Shown in pieces: positions 39,116-50,698 of a stretch of DNA of 64,000 nucleotides (its first letter is position 1; the number at the start of each line of letters is the position of its first letter). This stretch comes from Talaromyces rugulosus (Eukaryota > Ascomycota > Eurotiomycetes > Eurotiales > Trichocomaceae). The stretch covers positions 4,960,001 to 5,024,000 of the forward strand of contig NC_049563.1 of NCBI RefSeq assembly GCF_013368755.1, given 5' to 3'. Below the pieces are notes generated by a model, which ran no database searches, was not told the origin of the DNA, and saw only the letters and a list, made by a program, of their open reading frames with translations. Made by a program: the position numbers and the translations under genes.

Positions 39116-42100
39116 TCATGAAAGGTGGAACGCTCCCTGGCCTTCTTGGGTGGCCACAATGAGTCGTTCGCGCAGGACTTCTAAGCTGCTATAGTCAGGT
39201 AACTTGAGGTAATTGACACAAGTCATCACACTAGGCAAATAATCGTCTGACGTATATGGCGGCTCGCTTGGGCGGCAAACCACAGTGAACATGGGGGTGA
39301 GGCTCTTAAAACCTGTAAAGTCGTTAGATTGGCTCCCAAAAAAAAGAAAAGAAAAAAAAAGAAATGTACTCACCTCCGATAGGAAGCTTGGGGCTTCCAG
39401 TCACAAATTGTAAAAAGTCCCGTCGTTTTTGGGCATCCAACTCGCTCATGGTTTGAAGCAAGTTGCGTACACTCCTACTATCCATGTTGAAGCCATGGTC
39501 TGCTTTGATCGAGTCCATAAGTGCTGGATAATGTTAGTCTTGCTATATAACAGTGGAGGAGAAACTTACTTTCGATCGACCAATCCTCGTCGACTCGCCC
39601 AAAGAGCATGACAAGTTCATTAGGAGTAAAGGCTCGCAGTGCTGAATACGGGAACACCTGCGAGAATCCAGATCGGAAGGCTTCGACCTGAGGGCGGATT
39701 CCACTGCCCAATGTGAGGTCGATGACGCGCTCTAGGTACAAGTCGACGTTCTCAATTGTCACGGCAATATTAGAACCGTCAGAAACCAGCTCAATGGATG
39801 GATACCCGGGTAATGTAAAGTCCAAGCCTAGGTCGTCGACGCGAACACCATCAACTTCGATATCCTCGGCCGCTTGAGCTTTTTGGTCAGCAGAAAGAGA
39901 CGAATCTTCAGAGATACGCTTCTTGGCATTGACAAAACGTTTCACAAGTAGTAGCGAGTTGGCAAGATCCCGATCCACTGTTTTCACACTGCCAAGCGAC
40001 GGGGTGAAGGAAGGCGAAACCACGCGGAAGAGTGTAGGATTGAAGCTAATATCGATAATCCGAGAATCTAGCATGGAGCGAGCTACAAACTTTCCGAGGG
40101 CTTTGAAAAGCTGGAGCTGCCGTTTGCCCGATTCTGATTCAGCTTGTCGATCACTCATCGGAGCTGGAAATAGACCGTGTTTGCCAAACACATAGTCGCT
40201 TCGAGAGTCGGAGTCGTTATTGCGCCAGAGCTTGAGCTTTTTCTTTGAGAATTCTTTCGAAACGGTAGAGTAGAACTCCAGGGTTGGGCCCAGACCAGTG
40301 CCGACCTCTTCAAAGTACTCGACTTCAAGTATACTGGGAGAAGACCCATATAGTTCCATCACTTTCATGGCCGACTCGAGGATGCGGGTGCGAGATATCC
40401 GGACCTTTTGTCGTTGAAGCCGACCAAGGAATGGGCGATCGTCACGGCGCTGATCGCGACGGCTGTCTTCGGGCTGCGAATTTTGCCAACGCATCATCGA
40501 GCGGGAATACCCAAAGGCAGTGGATTGTAGGAAGAGATGGCGAGTTTCAAAAGGGAACAAGAAAGGGAATTCGCGCGCGAGATCCTCGCTCCAGCTTGGC
40601 AAGCAACTGCTGGCAACGATCAATGGTTCTTCCAATTGTCTATTCAATTTTGCAGTGAGTTTAGTATTGATAAACTGCGACAATGGCTCGGCTTTGACAG
40701 CAATTAGATCCTTGCTTTCAGCGATCAGATCATCAAGATGAGCATTTATCTCGTGGAGTACTCGCAACAATTGCAGAATGGACGCAGTGGTGGAGTGTTT
40801 GCTTAGAGATTGGGGGAGATCGGTCTTGTCATCACGAGCAGCTTCATCCTGTGAGCCAGAGGCAAGGGATGATGACTCGGCTGGCGGTGGTCCTGGAACA
40901 CGCCGGAATTTTATAGTATGTATTGCGGACCAAATACTGGGACTGACATCTTCAATGTGTTCCCGGCTATGATGGATCGCCCTGTAAATGGTTGTTTCGT
41001 TTTTGATCGCATGGTCATCAATGCTAAACTCGAGGTGCCAATCCTGTGGGACAGATGCCATTGCTGCTGCATACGACGAGAAGGGCCGACCAGCCATTGC
41101 CAATGAATCACCACTCAGGGCAGCGAGAGCAGAGGCCGAAGCTGAAGAGGAACCTCGACCAAGAGTCTGAGATTGGGAAGGGGTTGAGACGCGAGTGCCG
41201 TCGTCTTTGCGAGCAGTAACCTTGCCAGTGGATGCGATTTCCATATTAACTGCGGTTGGTTCAGGGCCAGGATCGTCCGAAAGGTCGTCTTCCAAATCAT
41301 CAACAATAGCGTTCAGCTCATCCTCGCCGTTATCTTCCATGTCGTCGTCGTCATTGTCTTCATCGCTAAGTTGTTTTTCATCTGCACATTCCAAGGGACG
41401 GTCATCGTGAGGCTCATCATCGTCAATGTTTGATGGCTGGTTGCGACTTGACCGACGAGTTCCATGTCGACGCTCTCGACCAGCTACTGGAGAGTGTGGA
41501 GTAGTAGATGTGTTCTTTGAATCACTAGAAGTGCGGTTCTGGCGTGGTGTTGTATCCGCTCGAGAGGACGGAAGGGTAGGATTCTGAGGCTCTCCATCGA
41601 ATGGACCTTGACTAGCATTTGGAGACTCTCGAAATCGTTCACCGCCGGTAAGATGAGACAGAAGATCACGGTTGCGTGACGCCCGTGGACGGTCGGACAA
41701 GCTAATCCGAGGACGCAGGAAATCGTCGAGAGACTTGAATGTCGCAATGGCATGAATCGAGACCATCATGTTCTTGTACGGACGCGGGATATCAGAGGCT
41801 TCATCGGCAACTAGCTTAAGTCGGACTTGTTTTCCAAGCATATATGTCGCATTGCTTCGCGTGTTTTCGAGAGAATTGTGACCAACAGTCATCACTTCAA
41901 AGTGTTCTGTGCGACTGAATAGGTCGTGCAATTTCTGGACCAACACACTAAATGCAGTTTTGGATGAGATTTGACTACGGGCTTTCTCTGGAATGGTGGT
42001 ACTCAGGAAAGCCTGTACAAAGTTCGTTCGTGCCTCACGAGAAGAGCTAGCGGACCCGAATATGTCCAGAAGGACGTCGATAATGCCGGATTTCAGTAGC

Positions 42101-44947
42101 TCAGAGCTGGTAATATTCTCCAACGCGTCGCCTTCAAAATAGGTTGCTAGTTTCTGAAAGAGGGCGACGGGGTCTTCCATGCTCTCGCCCAAATATGATG
42201 ACTTGATGTCAGAAGCTAATGTTTCAAGGTCCTTGAGAATCCGTGTGGCCTTTTCTGAGGTCGATTTCGTTATTTCTGACTTTTCGTAAATTTTAAGAAA
42301 GGCTCGAGCAGCGATGGTGACGTTGTCGTTCATCACAGAATCCACACTGTGAGAAAGCGGGCGATGAATAGAGAAAGATGTGGAACTCTCCGATTCAGAC
42401 ACGTCGTCATTATCTTGATCTTCATCGTCTTCGTCCTCATCTTGGTCCTCGTCTTCATCTTGACTATCATCACGTGTAGCACTCAAGTCTTCACTGGTGG
42501 CCCTGGAGTCAGACCGGGCTTCCGTATTTTGATCTGGAATGCCACGTTCATCTCCAGCCTTGGTGGTATTTTCAGTTGTCAAAGGCTTCTCCGCTAAGCC
42601 AGCAATCTCGGATATCACACCTTCGCGATGGAACTGATACTGATATATTTCCTGCAATCGTTCGAAAAGAAGCTCGGCACATTGTAAAGCACAAGACACC
42701 AAGATCGGGTGGTCTTTCTGGGATAAAATGGCGGCCAGAAACGAGGCATAAGGTACTGTGCGCAGAGCATCTTTAATCACATCGGCATCTATATTCTGAA
42801 GCATCTTGAGTTGCGCTAATAGAACCTTTTGGCGGACTCCCAGGTTCACAGTGCTTGAATATGCGTCAGTCAGAGTTGGGAGCAGCACCATAGCAAAACG
42901 TTTGAGCTCGGTTTTACACTCTGTAAATAGTGTGCGCCTCTTTTCTGCCGACTCCTTAGCTTTGGAGGAAGAATGGGAACCGAAACGACTGCGAATCCCG
43001 GCGGTGGCCAATACATCGTCAAACCGGGAACTACTGTCGGTATTCTCGTTGCTGGGAAGAAGTTCGCAGATAACACTCAAGCTTTCAAAGACTTGTTCTC
43101 GCGGACGGTGGATTAATGCTTGCATGATGACCACATTGTCAATTTTGACGCCGGCCTCAACCTCGCGCGGCGCAGAAACTCCAGTCAGAATCTGATACAG
43201 TGTATCCACGACATCCATGCGAAGCAATTCAACCGACAAGCGAGGGCTAGCCTGAGCAACAATGCCGAGAACTCGCAAGAATTGAGTGTGGATATGGGGC
43301 CCGATTAAGTTGGTAGTTCCTGGCAAGAGAAGGCGAAGAATAGTTTTCAGCATGGCCGGCTCAATCAGGTCTTCCAATTTTTCAGGCTTATATTTGAAGC
43401 TTTCGACGATCCTGCACACGCAAAGGCAGGCCTGCTCAACAACCTTTTGGTCACTACTGGAGAGAACATTAAGCAAGGTGGGCATGACATCTCTGACAAC
43501 GGGGAACGAATCGCCAGGAAGACTCCGACAACAGTTGGCAGCAGTCGTCACAGCAGTTCGTTGGGTGCTCGTAGGGAAAAAATCTAGATATGTCAGGCAA
43601 GCAGTGAGACCACCTTCACGGACTATGGATGCGGGGAAATCGACGGAGATTTTTGCTAGAGTCTATTCAAATCTCGTTAGTTACCTTTTTCGAAAATAGG
43701 AACAAGCCAAAAGCAAAAGAAGAATAAAAAACCTACACTCAATGCTTGCTCAGCTAGGTCAATAAATTGAATATCCAGCAGCTTTTGACACAAAACTGGG
43801 ACTGCTCCACCGTAGACGACATTGGTCACGGAGCCTCGGAGAGCCTCCATTAGGTTGGCGAGACATCGGCACGCCAAAAGCATAATCTCAGGGTTCTCTT
43901 CGCCAAAATCACTTGGTTGCATGAGAGCCACCAGCTCTTTGACATATGGATCCGGAGAGAATTGGCCAGACAGATTATCTTCATTGGAGACTAGCAGAAG
44001 ATCGGATAGTTCTTGCAGGGCTATCAATTGCATGGATGAGTCGTCTCGCATCCTCAGACGACCGAGAATATCGCGTAACCGTGAAGACATGCCTGTCATC
44101 ATGCCCGTGAGCGCTCTGAGCGTGTTTTGTAGGCCGAGAGGGGTGCGTGAGCCAAAGAGACCGCTCCGGAACGGGTCAGCGTCGTCATCATCCATCATGC
44201 CAGGTGGGTGCGTGCTGTCGTTGCTTTCGCTTGGAGGGGAGGACTCGGCATCTTCATCGTCATCCTCTTCTTCCTCATCATCCTCGTCATCTCTCGTAGG
44301 TTCAGGCTCACTTGGCACATCGTCTACGTCCCTCATGGGGGTGTCTGGGCTTTGCTTTGGCGAAGGCTTCTTTTGTCGTCGGTGTGATGTCTGGCTGCTT
44401 CGAGCATCTGCATCCGCTGTGAACGGAGAGTCCGAGAATTCACCCCGACTACCGGGCCTCAACGGCAAGGCGTCTTTCTCCGACGGTCTCGTTTTGCTAT
44501 TCCTACTAGATTTCCGCCGTGCGTTAGAAGAGGAAGCTCGTGCTCTAGAGGCGGCATCGGAGGCTTGGGACGAGGAGCTAAATGATAGATACTATTAGGA
44601 AACCGGTTTGTATGGAAAAGGATAGAGTCGACGAACCTCGGTTGTGACATGGCGGGACGGTTTCGAGCAGGTCGCCGAGATCCCGCAGCGGGAGCAGAGG
44701 CTACTGTGCTCGACTCTAGGTGGGTGGGAGCTGTCGAAGCTGTGCGTTGTCTCTTGGTTTTCCTTGGTGGCGAGGGGGGCTGAGAGGGGGGCTCTATCTC
44801 GTCGTGGGCTTTATCACGCCGCGCAGTTGCTTTACGTTTCCGTGAGGGCTGACTCGTCGAGCGAAGGGCGGCAGGCTCGACAGTGCTGTTCGAAGCGATA
44901 TCAACTGCAGCGTTTCGAGCAGCAGAGCGAGTATTTCTGGAATGCAT
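39116..44947 (-). CDS. ufd4: HECT E3 ubiquitin ligase, UFD4/TRIP12 type
   Basis: Transfers ubiquitin in the ubiquitin-fusion-degradation and N-degron pathways. Exons on the minus strand: 44637-44947, 43737-44577, 39570-43662, 39374-39523 and 39116-39312, giving 1863 aa. The N-terminus is basic and disordered (residues 1-250). An armadillo-like helical region follows (LAEQALSTLAKISVDFPASI across an intron; TAANCCRSLPGDSFPVV), the UFD4/TRIP12 hallmark. Then come long acidic and Ser-rich linkers (for example DEDEDQDEDEDDEDQDNDD) and the HECT domain from about 1480. The catalytic cysteine is about residue 1830 in PSVMTCVNYLKLPDYSS, near the end as expected. Intron 1 has an unusual GTTCGT donor but a good acceptor and restores AMSQPSSSSQASDAAS. 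The 24-nt D/E-coding repeats raise many antisense shadow ORFs. Confidence 0.93.
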
Positions 44948-45318
44948 GAGTGTGTTAGAGCAGAAAGTAGCCAGCGGGGATTTCTATAGCTTCATCAAGG
45001 TGGAAAACAGTGAGGTCAGAAAAAAAAGAGCAAGTGGATCAGGATTGATGCAGGTCAATAATGGCTGTGGGGAAACGATGGGTGAGAGAAAAGTCAAGAA
45101 CGAGCTGCTGGTGGGTGGAAGCACCAAAGATGACCGAAGGGGAAGGAGCATCCCTCTAAATAGGATCATTCGTGGTGCTTGGATTTACCACCGCGAAGGA
45201 AATTCCCGCACAAAGTGTGAAAGAGGGAAGCTTGACGGGGACCAGACTCGTGTGCGTGGGGATTGCAAGAGCAATGAAGGAGAGAGAAAGAAGGACCATC
45301 GTACCTCGATGCAGGACT

Positions 45319-45343
45319 GGCGGCGGCGGCGGCGGCGGCGGCG
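45319..45343. repeat. CGG trinucleotide run
   Basis: Eight perfect GGC/CGG units, about 370 nt upstream of the ufd4 start, probably in its 5' leader. Confidence 0.8.
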
Positions 45344-46810
45344 AGGTGGAACGCAGCGGCAGAAGACGACGGTGGAGCGGACACGGCGGGGAAAGGAGGA
45401 GGATATGGGTCGAGCGAGTCCTGGTGGTCGGCAGAAGTCGTTCGTCTGGCCATAAGTAGCTGGAGCTGGATCGAGTCGCTCGTCGAGGTCTCTGTTAACC
45501 CGCCATCCGTAGCTCTGAATAGAGCAGGCCGGGAAGAGCAGGTGGGAGCAACGACCGGCGGCGGGCTACTGGGGAGGGGATATGATTATCGGCACGGCGG
45601 TCGCAGGTGATGTATCGCAGGCAGTAGATGGGACTCGATGCAAGATGGCGTTGGCGGGCGATGAGGGATGGTCGGGGATTTGTGTGTGTGATGGTGGTAA
45701 CTGGTGGTAGTGGTGGTGGTCGAGAGTTGGAGGAGGGATCAGTCAGGCTCGGGCTGCCCGAGCACCTCTTGCGCTGTCCGGAGAGCGTCAGAAGTCGGTA
45801 GTGCAACCCCCAACGTCACGCCGCAAGCATTATTATCATGGATATATCGGCTGTGCTGAATCTATGGATATTACTGTAATGCCCAGAGTACATTCTACTT
45901 CTACTTGAGCCGTGACTGTGACTGTGACTGACTGGCTGGCTGGACTGCCTGCACTGGGGAATGTGGTGCTCTCGTTTAATAATACTCGTGCATGTCTATT
46001 TATCAGCGAGTACCTCAGGGTCGGTCGCCTTGACACCAGGAGCTACTGAGCACTGACTGCGACGGGTTATTCAGCTTGACAGCTGCATGAAATAAATCGA
46101 CTAAGCAACTGTTCAATGTTACTATCGACGGAGCTTGCCATCGAGACGAGGACCGGCCATCCGCTTCCGGCGGGGTTCGTTCGCCAACGTAATCATTTAT
46201 CTACACTGCTTGTTTGCTGGGGATGTTGTCTCGGTCTGCTGGGCCAGGCAAAAGAAACAGGACGAGCAGTACCGTGCAGCAGAGGTATCTCGCGAATTCC
46301 CCAGAGTCGTTCGCAATGGCAGGAGTGAGTGATACGCAGGAGATGGCGTGCTTCCCCACCCTCCACAGACAGCATTCAGATATCCTCCTCGGTGGCCAAA
46401 TCCGATAAGCGCGCTTGTCCTGTCGTTCAGTTACTAGTCCACTAGGCAATGGACTCATGCTGTTCAATTCCCGAGCGCCGGATGACTGATCGGACAGAAC
46501 GCCGCAGCCGGGTCCATCCAGCCGAGTAGTATTCGTCTATGTCTTCAGAGTATATATAGGCAGGCGAGGCAGGGAGACGTCACATCGTGCACAGGGTGAG
46601 CGTGAAACCGAGAGGAATGGAATTGTGTAACAGGTAATAATAATGGTGAGGGAGGAGAGAACAACAACAATTAAAAAAAAGAAAAGACGTCAGTCGGAAT
46701 CCTCCCTCCCGCTCTTCCGCTTCGGGACACCGTCCAAGGCCTCCTCCCCCACTCTGGGCAAACCGCGGGTTTTGCTTATTAAACCTCCATCCATCCATCG
46801 TCTCTTTACT

Positions 46811-46811
46811 G

Positions 46812-46843
<32 letters not shown>
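46811..46843. repeat. CT (pyrimidine) microsatellite
   Basis: Near-perfect CT run flanked by longer pyrimidine tracts, in the putative promoter or leader of the NMN adenylyltransferase gene. CT-rich stretches before the transcription start are common in filamentous fungi. Confidence 0.8.
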
Positions 46844-46844
<1 letters not shown>

Positions 46845-47258
46845 TTCCATCCGCCCGTTCAGATACTCAAGACGCTGCATCCCTCTCCTACCAGACCCCT
46901 CACTGACCAAATCCTGCTGTCCTGCGGGGAACAAAAACCACTCGGCCGACAAAACCCTATCGATACACTTCGCCTGCAGGCTGCATGCGACCACCTCATC
47001 CGCCTGCTCGGGTCAACACTGGCGATCTGTTTGTGTTTTGCGGCCGTTTAAAGAAGTTGCTCACGAAAAGAAGTTGCCTGCCCTGGTCAACTCGTCTACC
47101 TGCCTTGACCCCGCCATATTCCGCCTTGGTGGGAGAGCCTCCGTCATAAATAGGGCTTTCGCCACTCGCGCTTCTCATCCTTTCCACCCTCATTGGGCAT
47201 CCACCAATAACCGCTGTTTTGCGAAACCTATACACGGAACCAATTTATTTGCGAAGAC

Positions 47259-48286
47259 ATGTCCACCTCGAGTTCGAACACCTCGGCCGAAATGGCGCCC
47301 CCTGCCGAGAGTCTGGATACCTACGCATTCCCAGAACATCGCCTGAAACGAGTAATGAATGACCCCAGCAAGACACCGCTTGTCTTGGTTTCCGCGGGGA
47401 GTTTTAGCCCGCCGACATATCTACATCTTCGAATGCAGTTCGTACTCCCGGCTTGATCGATGTTACAAGGTTGGAAAAATGCTAACAAGCAATCAACAGA
47501 GAGATGGCCGCCGACTACGCCAAGTTCAGCACCAACTTTGAGCTTATGGGAGGTTATTTGTCTCCAGTCTCCGATGCATACAGGAAAGCAGGATTGGCGA
47601 GTGCGGAGGATCGGTGAGTCTTTCATTTATTCATACGCCAACAACAATAGCAACGAATGTCGAATTAACGAATTTGGAACAGAATCTCCATGTGTCGGCT
47701 AGCGGTAGACGGCGGCTCCGAATGGCTAATGCTTGACCCGTGGGAGGCGCTACACAAGGAATACCAACCAACTGCAGTGGTGCTGGACCACTTTGATCAC
47801 GAGATCAATGTTGTGCGTCAGGGTGTCGACTGCGGAAACGGCACCCGCAAGCCAGTCCGCGTGGCTCTTCTGGCTGGCGCTGATCTCATCCACACCATGT
47901 CTACGCCTGGCGTGTGGAGTGATAAGGATTTGGATCATATTCTGGGTCGCTATGGAGTATGTTTTATGCCGAATAATCTTGATGAACTTGGACTAATCAA
48001 ACCCTAGGCTTTCATTGTCGAGCGCAGCGGAACCGATATTGACGAAGCGCTGGCCGCCTTGCAGCCATGGCGTGATAATATCCATGTCATCCAGCAACTG
48101 ATTCAAAACGACGTCAGTAGCACCAAAATCAGGCTTTTCCTCCGACGGGAAATGAGTGTCCGGTACCTGATCCCCACACCGGTCATCAAATACATTGAGC
48201 AACACCATCTGTATGAAGATGACGGCACCGGAAGCAGCACTGCACTCGACAAAGGCAAGGGGGCCGAGAGGGTCAATCCAACTTGA
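47259..48286 (+). CDS. nma1: Nicotinamide/nicotinate mononucleotide adenylyltransferase
   Basis: Makes NAD or deamido-NAD from the mononucleotide and ATP. Exons 47259-47437, 47500-47613, 47683-47956 and 48008-48286 give 281 aa. The nucleotidyltransferase signature is VSAGSFSPPTYLHLRM (GxFxPxxxxHL) near residues 44-59. GGYLSPVSDAYRKAGLA follows across intron 1. LLAGADLIHTMSTPGVWSD and the C-terminal STKIRLFLRR (ISSTxxR-type ATP site) complete the fold. Intron 1 has a GTTCGT donor with a perfect TGCTAAC branch; the other introns are standard (GTGAGT, GTATGT). The ATG at 47259 is the first in frame; a second at 47292 (MAPPAESL) is possible. The long CT-rich leader suggests strong basal expression. 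Confidence 0.93.
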
Positions 48287-49547
48287 GGCAGTGTCACGAC
48301 GTTTTATAACTATAGTCGAGACATTTGCAGGGCTACCAACAAGTCTTCACGCCCCCGCGAGCAACTCGTTTAACCCTATTCCCCATTAGAAGCCTCCCCA
48401 ATGCCCGTGACTGAGAGGCACTAGATTATCCGAGGGGCGGCGGATTCATGCCACGACCACATTGACGATGACACTACGAGACGTCCTCGACACTCTAGAC
48501 TGAAAATTCGACATTTATGATTAGCAGTTGTCAGACCAAGAAGCGTTGTTTTGTACATAGATTTGCTTTTTGTTTTTTACACGTTTTCTTTGCTATGACG
48601 TATACCCTAGTCGTCCTGTTTGTGCTATACAAATGCAATCCCCATGCCGGCCGGTGACAAGCCGCGGTTGCTGGATTCGTTACTCTGTTTTAATTATAGA
48701 AAAGACTCGGAACGAGAATCATTGTCTGCATCTTTACTAGACATCTATCAGCAAGGATCGTATCTTGTAGATCGCGTGCTTGTCCGACCGCTAGAGACAT
48801 AGCCCTAATTTCCCTAATAGGAAGGGTCGCGTGGGGTTCGAAAGAGGGCCACCCCGATATGATATCGAACGCAGTCCAGATTTCCCTTTAGTGACCGAAT
48901 CAGCACTCGGCCTTGTTCCAGTTCTCAAACTGGCAAGCACGGAAACCTCGTGTTGAGAGGAGAGAGCGGCCCAGCGAGCGACAAAGGGAGGCAGACAGAC
49001 AATATCAAGGCGGTCCATTGTCGAGGCAAGAACAATATCTTCAGCGCGCTCTTGCACTAAGAACGCAGGCAATCGGCGGTGCTGGTCTATAATTAGACGT
49101 GTCAGCCACGTTGGGAGTCGATTTCTTTTCGTCAACGGTCAACAGTCAATGCTAGAGGCATACCGTGGAGTGAAGAGGAACAGAACAGACATGTCTGGGA
49201 ACGCACTCTGGAGGGTCACAGATCACACCGTGAATATTATCATTTATCAGCGGCAGTGGCACGTGAGGGCACGAGTCCGCAGCTGCCTTTATTGCGTCGA
49301 GGCCTGACCCAGAGTCGTGCCTTCCCAACGCGAACCGCCAGCCCAGCTTTGCTCAGCTTTTTCCCCCCTCGCCGCGTCTCCTGTTTCTTTCTCCTCTTCA
49401 CATCTCTTCCACATCTCTGCTATCCTCTTGACTTACAGAGAATCGTCGTTCTCATTTACTGCTGTGTCGATAATCAACCGTATCGTGATACTGCTGTCTT
49501 GTATCATCTTCTTTTCCTCTTTCACCATCCACCGGGAACTAGCAGCC
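48287..49547. other. Intergenic
   Basis: 1.26 kb. A minus-strand ORF at 48791-49135 has no recognisable domain and low coding character. The last 200 nt are CT-rich and are probably the leader of the next gene. Confidence 0.5.
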
Positions 49548-50318
49548 ATGCATTTCCCTTCTGTTACCCTCCTCGCTGGCAGCCTTTTGATGTTCTCTGG
49601 CACCTCTCTCGGGGGCTCCATCCTCGCCTTTGCCCCTATTACTGCCCTCAGCGGCCAGTATGCTCTCGAAGCCCGGCACATCGGCGGGGCATGCCCTGCT
49701 GCCTCTCAGACGTCCTGTTCCGACGGTATTGGATGCTGTCCATCAGGTGCTGCATGCACCTACTCTGGAGAGCTTCCCGTTTGTGATGAGCTCTGTGGTG
49801 CTGGACCCAAATGCTCCAACGGCGGTTGCTGCCAGGCCGGCTACTTCTGCGGCGTAACCAACAACTTTTGCACGCCTAGCCCTACGGGAATTGCCAAAAT
49901 GCCTACCTTTTCATGGCCCGTGGACGCGCCTTTTACTACCCCTACGGCTACCATCATCACCTCTTCGTCTGGCCCGGAAGACCCGAGCTCTCAGGATATC
50001 TCGTCTCCTGGCAGCACCGTTCGCCGCCCTACGGCTACCTCAACTTCGACTCAATCCGCTCTCACTGGAGGAGGCCTAGGCACATCTGGCTCTTCACACA
50101 CCCCTTCGAACACCGCAGGTCGTTCCCGTACTTCGACTTCTACCAAGTCGACCACGACTCGGACCGGAGCAGCAGGCGGCGGAGCTGTTGCCAAAACCAC
50201 ATCAAGCCGCCACTCACCCACTCCGAGCAGCACTGGAGCAGCCTCCTCGCTCGACCCAGTCTCCGGCCTTGCAGCTATGGGGTTTGGGTGGATTGCTGGA
50301 TTTTTAGCCATTCTTTGA
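49548..50318 (+). CDS. Cysteine-rich, Ser/Thr-rich GPI-anchored surface protein
   Basis: Single exon, 256 aa. MHFPSVTLLAGSLLMFSG followed by TSLGG is a signal peptide. Residues about 45-110 are a compact Cys-rich module with a repeated pattern (SDGIGCCPSGAACTYSG and SNGGCCQAGYFCG), spaced like chitin-binding or hevein-like/WSC-neighbouring cysteine modules; I cannot assign a named family. A long Ser/Thr/Gly/Pro stem follows, then a C-terminal hydrophobic tail (LAAMGFGWIAGFLAIL) after small residues, consistent with GPI attachment. The ATG at 49548 is chosen over an in-frame upstream one (49317) because it alone begins with a signal peptide and follows a CT-rich leader. Role: cell-wall or surface protein, function unknown. 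Confidence 0.75.
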   Translation: MHFPSVTLLAGSLLMFSGTSLGGSILAFAPITALSGQYALEARHIGGACPAASQTSCSDGIGCCPSGAACTYSGELPVCDELCGAGPKCSNGGCCQAGYFCGVTNNFCTPSPTGIAKMPTFSWPVDAPFTTPTATIITSSSGPEDPSSQDISSPGSTVRRPTATSTSTQSALTGGGLGTSGSSHTPSNTAGRSRTSTSTKSTTTRTGAAGGGAVAKTTSSRHSPTPSSTGAASSLDPVSGLAAMGFGWIAGFLAIL

Positions 50319-50698
50319 TTGTACACCGGATACTTGCACGTCCTCCCCATCGGGTTATTTGAGTATGAGCGGATTTGAAGAGTATGAACGGAGATAAAGG
50401 TCTTATATTATTATCCAAAGGACATGATGCGAATAGCATAATTCGTGTACCACGTTGACCTCCTGTTTTGTTTTGCTGATACCGAGTTTGTATAAATAGT
50501 TGATAGGCTACAATGACACAAGTATATCCAAGTTTCCATGTCTGTAAGTTGACCGTCTGAACAACTCGTTATGTATGTATAATCTGCGTATGTATCTGCA
50601 TATGTATAGGCAGTATATATATGGTTCAAAATCATGTGCAATATGAAAAACGAAACGAAAAAAAGCCGAGCCAGCAGCTTCAGATATTTTGAAGTTAT
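50319..50698. other. Intergenic, convergent 3' regions
   Basis: 380 nt of AT-rich spacer with TATG/TGTA repeats between convergent genes. Confidence 0.6.

Larger units (their letters stand above)
44948..47258. other. Divergent intergenic region with CGG and CT repeats
   Basis: 2.3 kb between ufd4 and the NMN adenylyltransferase. Overlapping short ORFs on both strands have low-complexity composition and look spurious. A CGG run and a CT run are listed separately. Confidence 0.55.

Noticed and set aside
40284..44598. Plus-strand ORFs opposite ufd4, including a Ser-rich 258-residue one
   Set aside because: Composition mirrors the acidic and Ser-rich repeats of the real minus-strand gene.
45166..46467. 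ORFs in the ufd4/NMN adenylyltransferase spacer
   Set aside because: Low-complexity translations of CGG-, CT- and GGT-rich leader DNA on both strands.
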